Assembly: GCA_021806765.1 (NCBI GenBank)
Contig: JAJZQR010000259.1
Span: 1 to 7,712 of the forward strand
Length of the DNA: 7,712 bases
Direction of reading: 5' to 3'
DNA from: Chloroflexota bacterium
Lineage (GTDB): Bacteria > Chloroflexota > UBA6077
Shown here piece after piece: positions 1-6,008 of the stretch. How positions within the stretch are numbered: position 1 is the first letter of the stretch; every line of letters starts with the position of its first letter. A program made the translations under genes and the position numbers. Below the pieces are notes generated by a model. It saw only the letters and a program-made list of their open reading frames with translations. It did not search any database and had not been told where the DNA came from.

Positions 1-803
1 AAGTCGTTGGCCCGAAGGTATTCATCCGAACCTTCCATGCCTGTGGCATGAATCCACCGAGCGCCTACACGGCGCACGAACTCCGATCCATTGTCGGTGT
101 CGATACCCAGGAGAGGGAAGGGCAGCCTCCCAACGATCTTCTCCGATCCCGCCACCATCGCCCGGTGGGTTCGGCCAAAGATCCCAACCCGCTCGCTCCA
201 CCCCGTCGCCACGTCCACCATCTGCAGCGTGTGGACGTAATCCCCCACACTCGCTGCCCCGCAGTGATGCACCAGGTCTATCTCGAAATGGCCAGGCTCC
301 TTCGTATCCCAGGGGATCCGCCCCATCGGGATCTCCCTCGCCAGCCGGTTCGCACTCTCAGGTCCCCGCCTTGGCAAGCGAGCCGTGTCTCGCCTAAAGC
401 GGCCGAGCAGCCGCTGCACCGTCGCCTCGCTGATCTGCCCCAGTTGCCTCTCGATCTCCGCACTCATCCGCAGCTCCCCAAACCGGGCCAGCTGCTGCGC
501 CATCGGCACCAGGCTCGGGGTCAGCCGCTCCGCACACAGGTAGTCCTCGCTCTCCCACACCACCCTGATGACCTCCGCCACCTCAGGGCCATACTCTCTC
601 CCACGCTGCAGCTGCCGGGGCCGCCGCTCCAGGCTCCCCCCGTTCATCAGCCGTGTCAGGCTCTTGCGGTGCAGTCCTGTCACCGCCTCCATCTCCGTCA
701 GCAGCCCGCCACGCCCTTCCCGATCTGCCCCAAGGTACCGTTTCGCCATCAGCTTCAGGTACTTCCTTCGCTCCTCTACACTCATTCCCCCGTCGGCCGC
801 CAT
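1..803 (-). CDS. DDE (rve-type) transposase, partial, C-terminus beyond left edge
   Basis: This open frame of 267 codons enters the window from the left edge and starts at ATG 803. It would catalyse DNA strand transfer for the insertion sequence. The N-terminal part reads like a helix-turn-helix region (AVTGLHRKSLTRL, residues 40-52; ISEATVQRLLGRF, 124-136). The integrase catalytic core begins with GHFEIDLVHH (171-180, first catalytic Asp D176) and continues to GIDTDNGSEF (233-242, second catalytic Asp D237). The third acidic residue would fall at or beyond the edge. An alternative start is ATG 785 (MSVEERRKYLK), the more usual beginning for this family as I recall it; the 803 start has GGGGGG just upstream. 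After DNGSEF the reading frame stays open, but the last 25 residues do not look like the family's usual continuation (about N-x-H-L, then SRPY-x-x-NDN), so the gene may be chimeric or broken there. Confidence 0.85.
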   Translation of the reverse strand, partial: MAADGGMSVEERRKYLKLMAKRYLGADREGRGGLLTEMEAVTGLHRKSLTRLMNGGSLERRPRQLQRGREYGPEVAEVIRVVWESEDYLCAERLTPSLVPMAQQLARFGELRMSAEIERQLGQISEATVQRLLGRFRRDTARLPRRGPESANRLAREIPMGRIPWDTKEPGHFEIDLVHHCGAASVGDYVHTLQMVDVATGWSERVGIFGRTHRAMVAGSEKIVGRLPFPLLGIDTDNGSEFVRRVGARWIHATGMEGSDEYLRAND

Positions 804-811
804 CGTCCCCC

Positions 812-835
812 CGGTAACATTTTCTTTTGAGGGAA
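812..835. repeat. IS-end direct repeat, inner copy
   Basis: This begins CGGTAACATTTT and ends GAGGGAA. It matches the copy at 848-870 apart from a short central difference (CTTTT versus AGAT). It sits between the transposase start codon and the element tip, as expected for a transposase binding site; that role is inferred. Confidence 0.7.
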
Positions 836-847
836 CTGTACAGGCCT

Positions 848-870
848 CGGTAACATTTTAGATGAGGGAA
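848..870. repeat. IS-end direct repeat, outer copy
   Basis: This begins CGGTAACATTTT and ends GATGAGGGAA, in the same orientation as the copy at 812-835 with starts 36 bp apart. It probably marks the tip of the insertion sequence. The inner and outer copies together look like paired transposase binding sites. Confidence 0.7.
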
Positions 871-879
871 TACGCGCGC

Positions 880-908
880 TTGCACGCCTTTTCCCTGGTT
901 GGTATAAT
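880..908 (+). promoter_or_regulatory. Sigma70-type promoter of the tRNA gene
   Basis: A -35 box TTGCAC (880-885) and a perfect -10 box TATAAT (903-908) are separated by exactly 17 bp. Transcription would start around 914-916, a few bases before the tRNA 5' end at 922. The -35 box lies only about 10 bp from the presumed insertion-sequence tip, so the element did not disrupt it. Confidence 0.85.
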
Positions 909-921
909 TCTATGTGTCCGT

Positions 922-993
922 GGCGGGGTAGCTCAGTGGCAGAGCAGGGGACTCATAAGCCCTTGGTCGTCAGTTCAAATCTGACCCCCGCCA
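922..993 (+). tRNA. tRNA with anticodon CAU (Met elongator or, more likely, Ile2)
   Basis: A complete 72-nt cloverleaf can be folded. The acceptor stem is GGCGGGG (922-928) with CCCCGCC (986-992) and discriminator A993. The D arm is GCTC/GAGC with loop AGTGGCA, the anticodon loop is CTCATAA (anticodon CAT), and the T arm is GTCAG-TTCAAAT-CTGAC. CCA is not encoded (CTTT follows). The first acceptor pair is G-C, so it is not a bacterial initiator, which has a mismatch at 1-72. The body, especially AGAGCAGG, GACTCATAA and CTTGGTCG, closely resembles my recollection of E. coli tRNA-Ile2 (ileX), which reads AUA after lysidine modification of C34. The anticodon stem has an A31/G39 mismatch and a G27-U43 wobble pair. 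The adjacent tyrosine recombinase makes this the probable integration target. Confidence 0.9.
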
Positions 994-1123
994 CTTTCTT
1001 ATGCCCTATTTAGCCCGGATGCCAGGCTCTTTAGCCAGATTCACAGCTCCGGGACCTTCCGATTTTCTCCTGACCAAGGAACTTTGCCACTCTCTGACCA
1101 AAGGGCTTTCCGTGACCAAGAAA
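994..1123. other. Presumed attachment-site flank between tRNA and integrase
   Basis: This 130-bp non-coding stretch lies between the tRNA 3' end and the stop codon of the tyrosine recombinase. If the element integrated into the tRNA 3' end, the attL core would be in the T-arm and acceptor sequence (about 970-993) and this stretch would be the element's left arm. It holds three TGACCAA repeats, described separately. No strong terminator with a U-tract was found for either the tRNA or the minus-strand genes. No second copy of the tRNA 3' end was seen elsewhere in the window, so the other attachment site is outside it. Confidence 0.45.
1071..1120 (+). repeat. Three TGACCAA(G/A) direct repeats
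   Basis: TGACCAAG occurs at 1071-1078, TGACCAAA at 1095-1102 and TGACCAAG at 1113-1120, with starts 24 and 18 bp apart. They lie immediately beyond the integrase stop codon. Arm-type binding sites of tyrosine recombinases or their accessory factors are the natural guess; nothing in the sequence proves this. Confidence 0.5.
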
Positions 1124-2209
1124 CTAAATCGGGCTGTAGCGGGGCATCTCCCGAGCGGCTTGAGCCTTCCTCTCGTCGCCCAGGTAGCGGTTGGTCATGG
1201 CTGTGGTGGCGTGGCCCATCATGTCCTGCAGCACCCCTCGCTCGGCACCGTTTTGAAGGGCCTTCTTGGCGAAGTTGTGGCGCAGAAGGTGGGCGTGCAG
1301 TCGGGTTATACCACTGCGTTCCTTCAGCCGCCGGAATACGGACTGGGTGCCCCAGTAGGTCAATGGCCTACCATCCTCGGTCAGCCACAGCCGGTCCGAG
1401 GCACTGTCTTCGGGCCGCTTCTTCAGGTACGACCTTACCTCACGCATTGCGCCGGGGCTAAGGCGCACCCATCTTTCCTTGTTGCCCTTGCCGATCACTC
1501 TGATCTCGCCAGTCACCCTGTCGAAGCTCGCCATCTCGATGTTCAGCACCTCCGAGAAGCGCATCCCCGTCGCAAGGTAGACGGCCATCATGGCGCGGTT
1601 TCGCACGTCTTCGTAGGTGCCCCGATCATAGGCCTCCAACAGCCTCCCCTGCTCCGTTTCCGTCAGCATCGGGAAGGAGCGTTCAGGTGGTGTGATGCGA
1701 GCGACCTTCCGCAGAAGGTCAACGGCGGTCATTTCAAGGTGCTCGTAGATATAGCGCTTGGTGAACACCTTCAGGGCGGAGAGACGGCTGGCGATGCCCT
1801 CCTCCGACATACCCCTCTTGCGCTGATCCGTCACCCACAGGCTCACGGCTAAGGGCGTAACGCCGCCCAGGACAGCAGGCTCCCCACTGCTCTTCAGGAA
1901 GCGAAGGAGTGCAAGCAGTGTCTTGCCGTACTTATCGATGGTTGCCGGCGAGGTGGGTCGGGCGCGGCCTTTCAGAAACGCCATGTACTCCTCTCGTAGC
2001 CTTTCCAGTGGTTCGTTTGCGAAGGTAGGATCGGTCCAAACATGGGACGGATGCCTCATGTCGTCGTGCCTTTCTACCTTGCCGACCGCCCGGTCTGAGA
2101 CTATTAAACCACCCTTGCCGCCAGAGTCAAGTCTATTCGTTGCGAGTGCTTCGCGGCGGTTGATGGCTTGTCTGGAACTTCTAGTTGTTGAGAGAAGGAG
2201 TTTCTGCAT
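1124..2209 (-). CDS. Tyrosine recombinase / phage-type integrase
   Basis: This would catalyse site-specific integration and excision of the element, probably at the neighbouring tRNA. The protein is 361 aa, with an N-terminal SAM-like core-binding domain at about residues 66-160 and a catalytic domain at about 180-350. The full catalytic set is visible: R217 (ATGMRFSEVL), K244 (GKGNKER), H307 and R310 (HLLRH), H333 (MMGH) and nucleophile Y342 (TNRYLGDERK). The start at ATG 2209 is supported by GGAGG (2217-2221) with a 7-nt spacer. A shorter start at ATG 2059 (MRHPSHVW, preceded by AGAAAGG) would remove 50 residues that look unstructured. The gene begins 44 nt after the stop of the replication-relaxation gene, in the same direction, so it is probably the last gene of that transcription unit. 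Its 3' end faces the tRNA. Length and motifs resemble XerC/XerD-like integrases of mobile elements. Confidence 0.95.
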   Translation of the reverse strand: MQKLLLSTTRSSRQAINRREALATNRLDSGGKGGLIVSDRAVGKVERHDDMRHPSHVWTDPTFANEPLERLREEYMAFLKGRARPTSPATIDKYGKTLLALLRFLKSSGEPAVLGGVTPLAVSLWVTDQRKRGMSEEGIASRLSALKVFTKRYIYEHLEMTAVDLLRKVARITPPERSFPMLTETEQGRLLEAYDRGTYEDVRNRAMMAVYLATGMRFSEVLNIEMASFDRVTGEIRVIGKGNKERWVRLSPGAMREVRSYLKKRPEDSASDRLWLTEDGRPLTYWGTQSVFRRLKERSGITRLHAHLLRHNFAKKALQNGAERGVLQDMMGHATTAMTNRYLGDERKAQAAREMPRYSPI

Positions 2210-2216
2210 CCTCGTT

Positions 2217-2221
2217 CCTCC
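2217..2221 (-). promoter_or_regulatory. Shine-Dalgarno site deciding the integrase start
   Basis: GGAGG on the minus strand with 7 nt to ATG 2209. It favours the long 361-aa form of the integrase over the ATG at 2059. Confidence 0.7.
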
Positions 2222-2253
2222 AAGAATCCGCGCCTCAGTTTGCAGTCGGGGTG

Positions 2254-3297
2254 CTATCGGGGACCCCCCGCGAACTGGTCAGACAATGAGTGCTCGAACA
2301 AGGCAACCGGGCCAGAGCTTCCCGGATCGTGCCATACGGCCTCGGTCAAACAGTCTGCGGGCGTCAGCTTCTTCAATTGATCTAGGCCAGCGAACCGAGC
2401 GACGGTTACGCCTAGCCGCCTCGCATCTTTGACTGCCATATTGACTCGCTCCACAGTTTCTCCAGCACTCGGATTGGCGAACACGAAGAGCACCCGTAGG
2501 GCCTTGGTGCCGAAGATCTCCTGGTAGCGGCCACTGTAGTAGAGGTCGGCGTAGCGCGTGAGCTTCTCCCTCAAGACTTGGCTGCTCTTCCCCACCCGTT
2601 CAACCTCCAGAAAGAAAGCGGCAGTCACCTTCTGCCCGTTGACTTCTCTTTGAACTTTAAAGTAGGCATCTGGGATGAGATGCGCGCTGGTGAGCAACGG
2701 GGCCAACTCGCGTGGTTGGTGCCAAAGAGGTAGTGACCATTGCAGGTCCCGGCAGGCTCGGTACACTCTGACCCGAACGTCGTTGACCGCCAGGAGGTGC
2801 TGAAGAGCTCCAATCCTGTCCCGATACCGACGAAACTCCTCCTCCCCGAGACGTTCGCGCAGCATCCGATTGCCCTCGACGCTGCGCTGGCTGAGCACGT
2901 ACACCGCTGGCTCGCTCGCTGACCTGCGCGGCAGCCTGTCCAGGTAGCGGTGCCGTACCAATAGGGTCAGACGTCGCTGGCAGCGGGAATCGTCCCCGAG
3001 GCGGGTGCGAAGGCTGAACAACGCGAGCTGGATCTGATCGTCGCGGAGGGCCTGGGCACGTAGCACTAGCTCAACGATCTGATGGTCCCGGTTGGTCAGC
3101 CACAGTACACGGCGCACGGTTACGGTCGTTCGCATGCGACGGGATCCGAGTGTGACGGAGTCACATGAGGGTAATTCAGGCCGCTTGCGCACGGGATTCG
3201 GCTCCCCGGTGCGTGGGACTCGGACCGAGGGTGTGCTTGCCGTAAGCGCACCTCGTGAGCGCATCCTGTTGTTGGTCGAAGCGAACTCACTCCTCAT
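2254..3297 (-). CDS. Replication-relaxation (Replic_Relax) family protein
   Basis: Pfam describes the Replic_Relax family as needed for plasmid replication and DNA relaxation; its biochemical activity is not well defined to my knowledge. From ATG 3297 the protein is 347 aa. Residues 67-125 form a winged-helix-like region (LTNRDHQIVELVL, then an RRLTLLVRHRYLDRL stretch), followed by the family's H-x-x-A-V-N-D segment (HLLAVNDVRV, 167-176). A C-terminal core follows with IPDAYFKV (208-215), AAFFLEVER (226-234) and KLTRYADLYYSGRY (245-258). The pattern D210, E231-V-E233 recalls a PD-(D/E)XK nuclease fold with Glu in the Lys position. The start overlaps the end of the ATPase gene by 11 nt and has AAAGGA upstream. 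The frame stays open back to GTG 3645, but that part lies inside the ATPase gene and has out-of-frame composition. ATG 3135 is another possible start. The first 60 residues look poorly conserved. Confidence 0.88.
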   Translation of the reverse strand: MRSEFASTNNRMRSRGALTASTPSVRVPRTGEPNPVRKRPELPSCDSVTLGSRRMRTTVTVRRVLWLTNRDHQIVELVLRAQALRDDQIQLALFSLRTRLGDDSRCQRRLTLLVRHRYLDRLPRRSASEPAVYVLSQRSVEGNRMLRERLGEEEFRRYRDRIGALQHLLAVNDVRVRVYRACRDLQWSLPLWHQPRELAPLLTSAHLIPDAYFKVQREVNGQKVTAAFFLEVERVGKSSQVLREKLTRYADLYYSGRYQEIFGTKALRVLFVFANPSAGETVERVNMAVKDARRLGVTVARFAGLDQLKKLTPADCLTEAVWHDPGSSGPVALFEHSLSDQFAGGPR

Positions 3298-5671
3298 CGA
3301 CGTCGTATCCTTTCGTTCCCCGAGGACGATAGGGGGCCTCCGTGGCGAGCCGTTCTTCCACCTCGCGGCGAGGCTGGGCATAGAGTTGCCTGCTGTGCGA
3401 CCTAACATAGGACAGCATTGCCTCATCAGGTGGTGCGCCGACCGGCAAGGTGGTGAAATCGAAGGCGGGCATGGTGCTGCCATCGATCTGCAGCTTGGCC
3501 ACGGCCTCGTAGCGATCCAGGTCCTCAAGCTGCTCCGCAGTGAACGGCCGCAGGCTCGTGCCGAGGAGCCGACTATCGGCGGGACCGCAGCGAAACGCCA
3601 CAAGCGTGCCGACGTTTCCCAAGACGCTGGCGGCCAAGCCCTCACCCAAAGCGCCGAGGTATTGCGTCGAGAGGATAAGACTTAGTCCGAGTTTGCGGCC
3701 TTCAGACAGCAAGATCGGCAAACTAGCACCACGAAACCGCTGACTCTCGTCTACTGCCAAGTAGAACCGCTTTCTGGCCTCCCGTCGCCGTTCAAGCCGT
3801 GCCAGGGCGGACAAGTGGAGGCGCGCAATGATCAGCTCGCCGAGAAGGTCGGCTTCGGCCTGGATGGCAGATCCGGCCAGGCTCACCAGGAGGATGCTGC
3901 CGCGCTCCATCAACTTATCGAAGTCGATACCCCGCGGCTGACAGACGATGTTACGTACCGCCGGTGAGCGGTAGAAAGCCCGCAGCCGATAAAGCACCGG
4001 CCTGGCCAACTCGCGTCGCCCAGCCTCCGATAGGTTTTCATAGTCTCTCCAGAACTCCAAAGCCACCGGGTCGTCCATGCCCGCAGTCGCCTGTCCGCGG
4101 AAACTGGCATCACCAAAGAGCCGTGGGACGTCCATCAGCGTGGCGCCCTGGAGCCGACAAAGGGTTGCCGTCAACGCGAAGACCGCATCCTCCATGCGCG
4201 TTGGGCTCCAGTGTTCGCGGAAGATGAGGCGGATGACGGAGAACGTCGTCTGGACCAGCGCTTCCCGCTGTACCCCTGGGGGTGAGCGGAACAGCGGCAA
4301 CCCGACGGGAAACTCTGTGTCCCCCATCTCCAGGAAGACCACATCTGCCTCTCGCACTCGTGGAATGCTGCACAAGCAAATGTCTCGGGCGAGGTCATTG
4401 TTGGGATCGATCACCGCAACTGAAGGGCGGTCGGGCTCGGCAGCAAGCTGTCGAACCAGTTGGTGGATGAGGGTACTCTTCCCCACTCCAGTACGCCCAA
4501 TTACGTCGAGATGGCCTGCGTCTAGGTCGGGGCGCGGCACGCGCACCGGGAGTTCCCTACCCCTTTGGCGATGCACACCCAGCACCATTCCCTGCGCGTG
4601 GACAACGGCCAGAGGCAGGGGCCGCGTCGAACGACGCTCATAGACGGCACCGGGGACGAACACATGGCTGGAGAGAGGGTGCCAAAGAGAGGCAAGCTCT
4701 CCGGCGGTCAAGAAGAGGGCGGCAACACCGTCGCGTCGAACAGCCGGGACGTTCTGGGACTCCCTGCGGCATTGCCATGAGCCCGTCGGGATGCCCCCGA
4801 GACCGCAGTCAAAGCCGCTGGCGAAGGTCGAGGCAATGCTGCGGCCACGGCTGGCCAGGCGGGCCGCGTCGCGCCCCACCAACTCGACCGCCCCGATCAC
4901 CTCAAAGGCCGGCTGGGCCAGCCGCTCTTCTAGCTTCCGCTGAGGATCGGAGGCGAAACGCGGGATCGACGGCGTAGCTCCCGACAGGATGGCGCGCAGT
5001 CCAGATGGGGTCTGCGCCGAATCTGACCACCTTGCGAGTTCGCGCCTGGCCCTGGCACGCCGAGCGGAAGAAGCCGGCCGTACCAGGTAACGGATCAGGA
5101 GTCCCTCCCCCTCCCCTAGCGGCTGGACTGCCTCCAGGAGTGCGGAAAGCGGGTCGGCGTCTCCAAAGCTCTGCACGTCGCGCACGGGAATGCAATCGGA
5201 TCGGGTGGCTGAGCCCATGATGCCCACTAGCCGCAAGGGCGTGCTGAGATTCATGCCAGCTACGGTCAGGCTACTCGTCTCGATGGCCCACTCAGGAGTA
5301 ACCCCGCGAAGGGCCCGCTCCATTTCTACGGCCTGCCTTGCGTCGCAGATCACAGACGCCTCGACCCGTTCAGCAGTGGCCCTGATCTCCAGGAGGACGG
5401 CAGTACCTGTCCCATGGAGCGCCCGCATCGCTTCGGCAGCAACAACTGGATCCAAGGGTCGGTAAGGCCCGACCACTCGCAACCTCTGCCTAGCTATCGG
5501 CACGGTGGGTGGTCGCTGCCACCCGATCAGCCGCCACAGCACGGCCACTGCCGGATGCTTCGCCAACCCCTTCGCCTCACCCATGACGCCGGTGCTTTGG
5601 AGAAGCCGCTTAACGCTGAACGGGATATCGAGGTCCATTAGGTACGCACCCCACCTTCTAGAGAGACTCAA
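3287..5671 (-). CDS. VirD4/TraG/HerA-like coupling-type ATPase
   Basis: This is a 794-aa P-loop ATPase of the type that moves DNA in conjugation. Residues 1-380 form an N-terminal region containing VQPLGEGEGLLIRYLVRPA (182-200), a type of segment I recall from large T4SS-associated ATPases of Actinobacteria and Chloroflexota. The motor domain has Walker A GRTGVGKST (392-400), AVIDPNNDLA (419-428), Walker B FYLAVDESQ (636-644, D641 E642) and the sensor-like LSLILSTQYLG (662-672). No transmembrane segment is seen, unlike classical VirD4. The chosen start is TTG 5671, with GGAGGAG (5678-5684) and a 6-nt spacer; ATG 5638 is a weaker alternative. It overlaps the upstream 96-aa gene by 14 nt and the downstream Replic_Relax gene by 11 nt, indicating coupled translation. 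Its partners and substrate (single- or double-stranded DNA) cannot be told from sequence alone. Confidence 0.9.
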   Translation of the reverse strand: MSLSRRWGAYLMDLDIPFSVKRLLQSTGVMGEAKGLAKHPAVAVLWRLIGWQRPPTVPIARQRLRVVGPYRPLDPVVAAEAMRALHGTGTAVLLEIRATAERVEASVICDARQAVEMERALRGVTPEWAIETSSLTVAGMNLSTPLRLVGIMGSATRSDCIPVRDVQSFGDADPLSALLEAVQPLGEGEGLLIRYLVRPASSARRARARRELARWSDSAQTPSGLRAILSGATPSIPRFASDPQRKLEERLAQPAFEVIGAVELVGRDAARLASRGRSIASTFASGFDCGLGGIPTGSWQCRRESQNVPAVRRDGVAALFLTAGELASLWHPLSSHVFVPGAVYERRSTRPLPLAVVHAQGMVLGVHRQRGRELPVRVPRPDLDAGHLDVIGRTGVGKSTLIHQLVRQLAAEPDRPSVAVIDPNNDLARDICLCSIPRVREADVVFLEMGDTEFPVGLPLFRSPPGVQREALVQTTFSVIRLIFREHWSPTRMEDAVFALTATLCRLQGATLMDVPRLFGDASFRGQATAGMDDPVALEFWRDYENLSEAGRRELARPVLYRLRAFYRSPAVRNIVCQPRGIDFDKLMERGSILLVSLAGSAIQAEADLLGELIIARLHLSALARLERRREARKRFYLAVDESQRFRGASLPILLSEGRKLGLSLILSTQYLGALGEGLAASVLGNVGTLVAFRCGPADSRLLGTSLRPFTAEQLEDLDRYEAVAKLQIDGSTMPAFDFTTLPVGAPPDEAMLSYVRSHSRQLYAQPRREVEERLATEAPYRPRGTKGYDVDEE

Positions 5672-5948
5672 AGGGATCTCCTCCCCCAGCGGACCTTCTG
5701 CGGCCTAGGCAGAAGCCGGCCGCCACGCCCAAGAGGAACGCCAGCAGTATCACTGCCGGCACCGAGGAAGCAGCCTGAGTCACGGAAACCAGCAGGCTTA
5801 CGATGGATACCGCTAGCGACCACAGCAAGACATAGGCGACCAACGCGACCAGCGCAGCCGCCGCCAAGTTGGAGGGAAAGGGCATCTTGAGCTGCTGCAT
5901 GAACCACAGCGCCACGGTCAGGCTGGCCAACACGATCAGAAGATCCAT
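5658..5948 (-). CDS. Small hydrophobic membrane protein, 96 aa
   Basis: I do not recognise this protein. It is strongly hydrophobic, with probable membrane segments at about residues 2-19, 27-55 (long, perhaps bent) and 63-81, followed by a positively charged LGRRRS and a Gly-rich tail. It starts at ATG 5948 behind a strong ribosome site (AGGAGGG with a short spacer). Its stop overlaps the start of the ATPase gene by 14 nt. Classical VirD4-type ATPases carry their own N-terminal membrane anchor and this one does not, so a separate membrane partner encoded next door is an attractive guess. It could equally be part of a minimal channel. There is no sequence evidence for an enzymatic role. Confidence 0.75.
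   Translation of the reverse strand: MDLLIVLASLTVALWFMQQLKMPFPSNLAAAALVALVAYVLLWSLAVSIVSLLVSVTQAASSVPAVILLAFLLGVAAGFCLGRRRSAGGGDPFESL
5678..5684 (-). promoter_or_regulatory. Shine-Dalgarno site for the TTG start of the ATPase
   Basis: GGAGGAG on the minus strand, 6 nt before TTG 5671. It is embedded in the last codons of the 96-aa gene, where it encodes Gly-Gly-Asp. Its strength and spacing are the main reason to prefer TTG 5671 over ATG 5638. Confidence 0.7.
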
Positions 5949-5981
5949 CTCTCCCTCCTGTTTGGCTTCGATGAACCAATA

Positions 5982-6000
5982 GGGGAAGTTCGAACTCCCC
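5982..6000. other. Hairpin-forming inverted repeat between two operon genes
   Basis: GGGGAAGTTCGAACTCCCC contains a perfect 10-bp palindrome (AGTTCGAACT) flanked by GGGG and CCCC with one bulged A. It lies in the 60-bp gap between the 206-aa and 96-aa genes. No U-tract follows on the minus strand, so it is a poor intrinsic terminator; an RNA stability or processing element, or a protein site, fits better. Confidence 0.45.
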
Positions 6001-6008
6001 CGAGCGTC

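Larger units (their letters stand above)
1..870 (-). mobile_element. Insertion sequence end, rve-type DDE transposase, truncated by window edge
   Basis: This is one end of an insertion sequence. It comprises a minus-strand transposase gene (start near 803) and a terminal region with two copies of a repeat ending at 835 and 870. The outer tip is placed near 870 because the second repeat copy ends there and the tRNA promoter begins about 10 bp later; the exact boundary is inferred. The other end and any target-site duplication are outside the window. The family resembles transposases annotated in GC-rich environmental bacteria as integrase-catalytic-domain or ISNCY-like, but the family assignment is from memory of motifs only. 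Confidence 0.75.

Noticed and set aside
48..830. 260-codon plus-strand open frame
   Set aside because: It is antisense to the transposase, rich in Pro/Arg/His/Leu and shows no domain; the minus-strand frame has clear catalytic motifs.
994..1123. Intrinsic terminator after the tRNA or the integrase
   Set aside because: Only a 4-bp stem (GGCT/AGCC around 1025-1036) is seen, without a U-tract.
1001..1852. 283-codon plus-strand open frame
   Set aside because: It lies opposite the tyrosine recombinase, whose full catalytic set is present; composition is that of a shadow frame.
3298..3645. 116-codon upstream extension of the Replic_Relax gene to a GTG
   Set aside because: It lies wholly inside the ATPase gene in another frame with out-of-frame composition; ATG 3297 with overlapping stop/start is the natural beginning.
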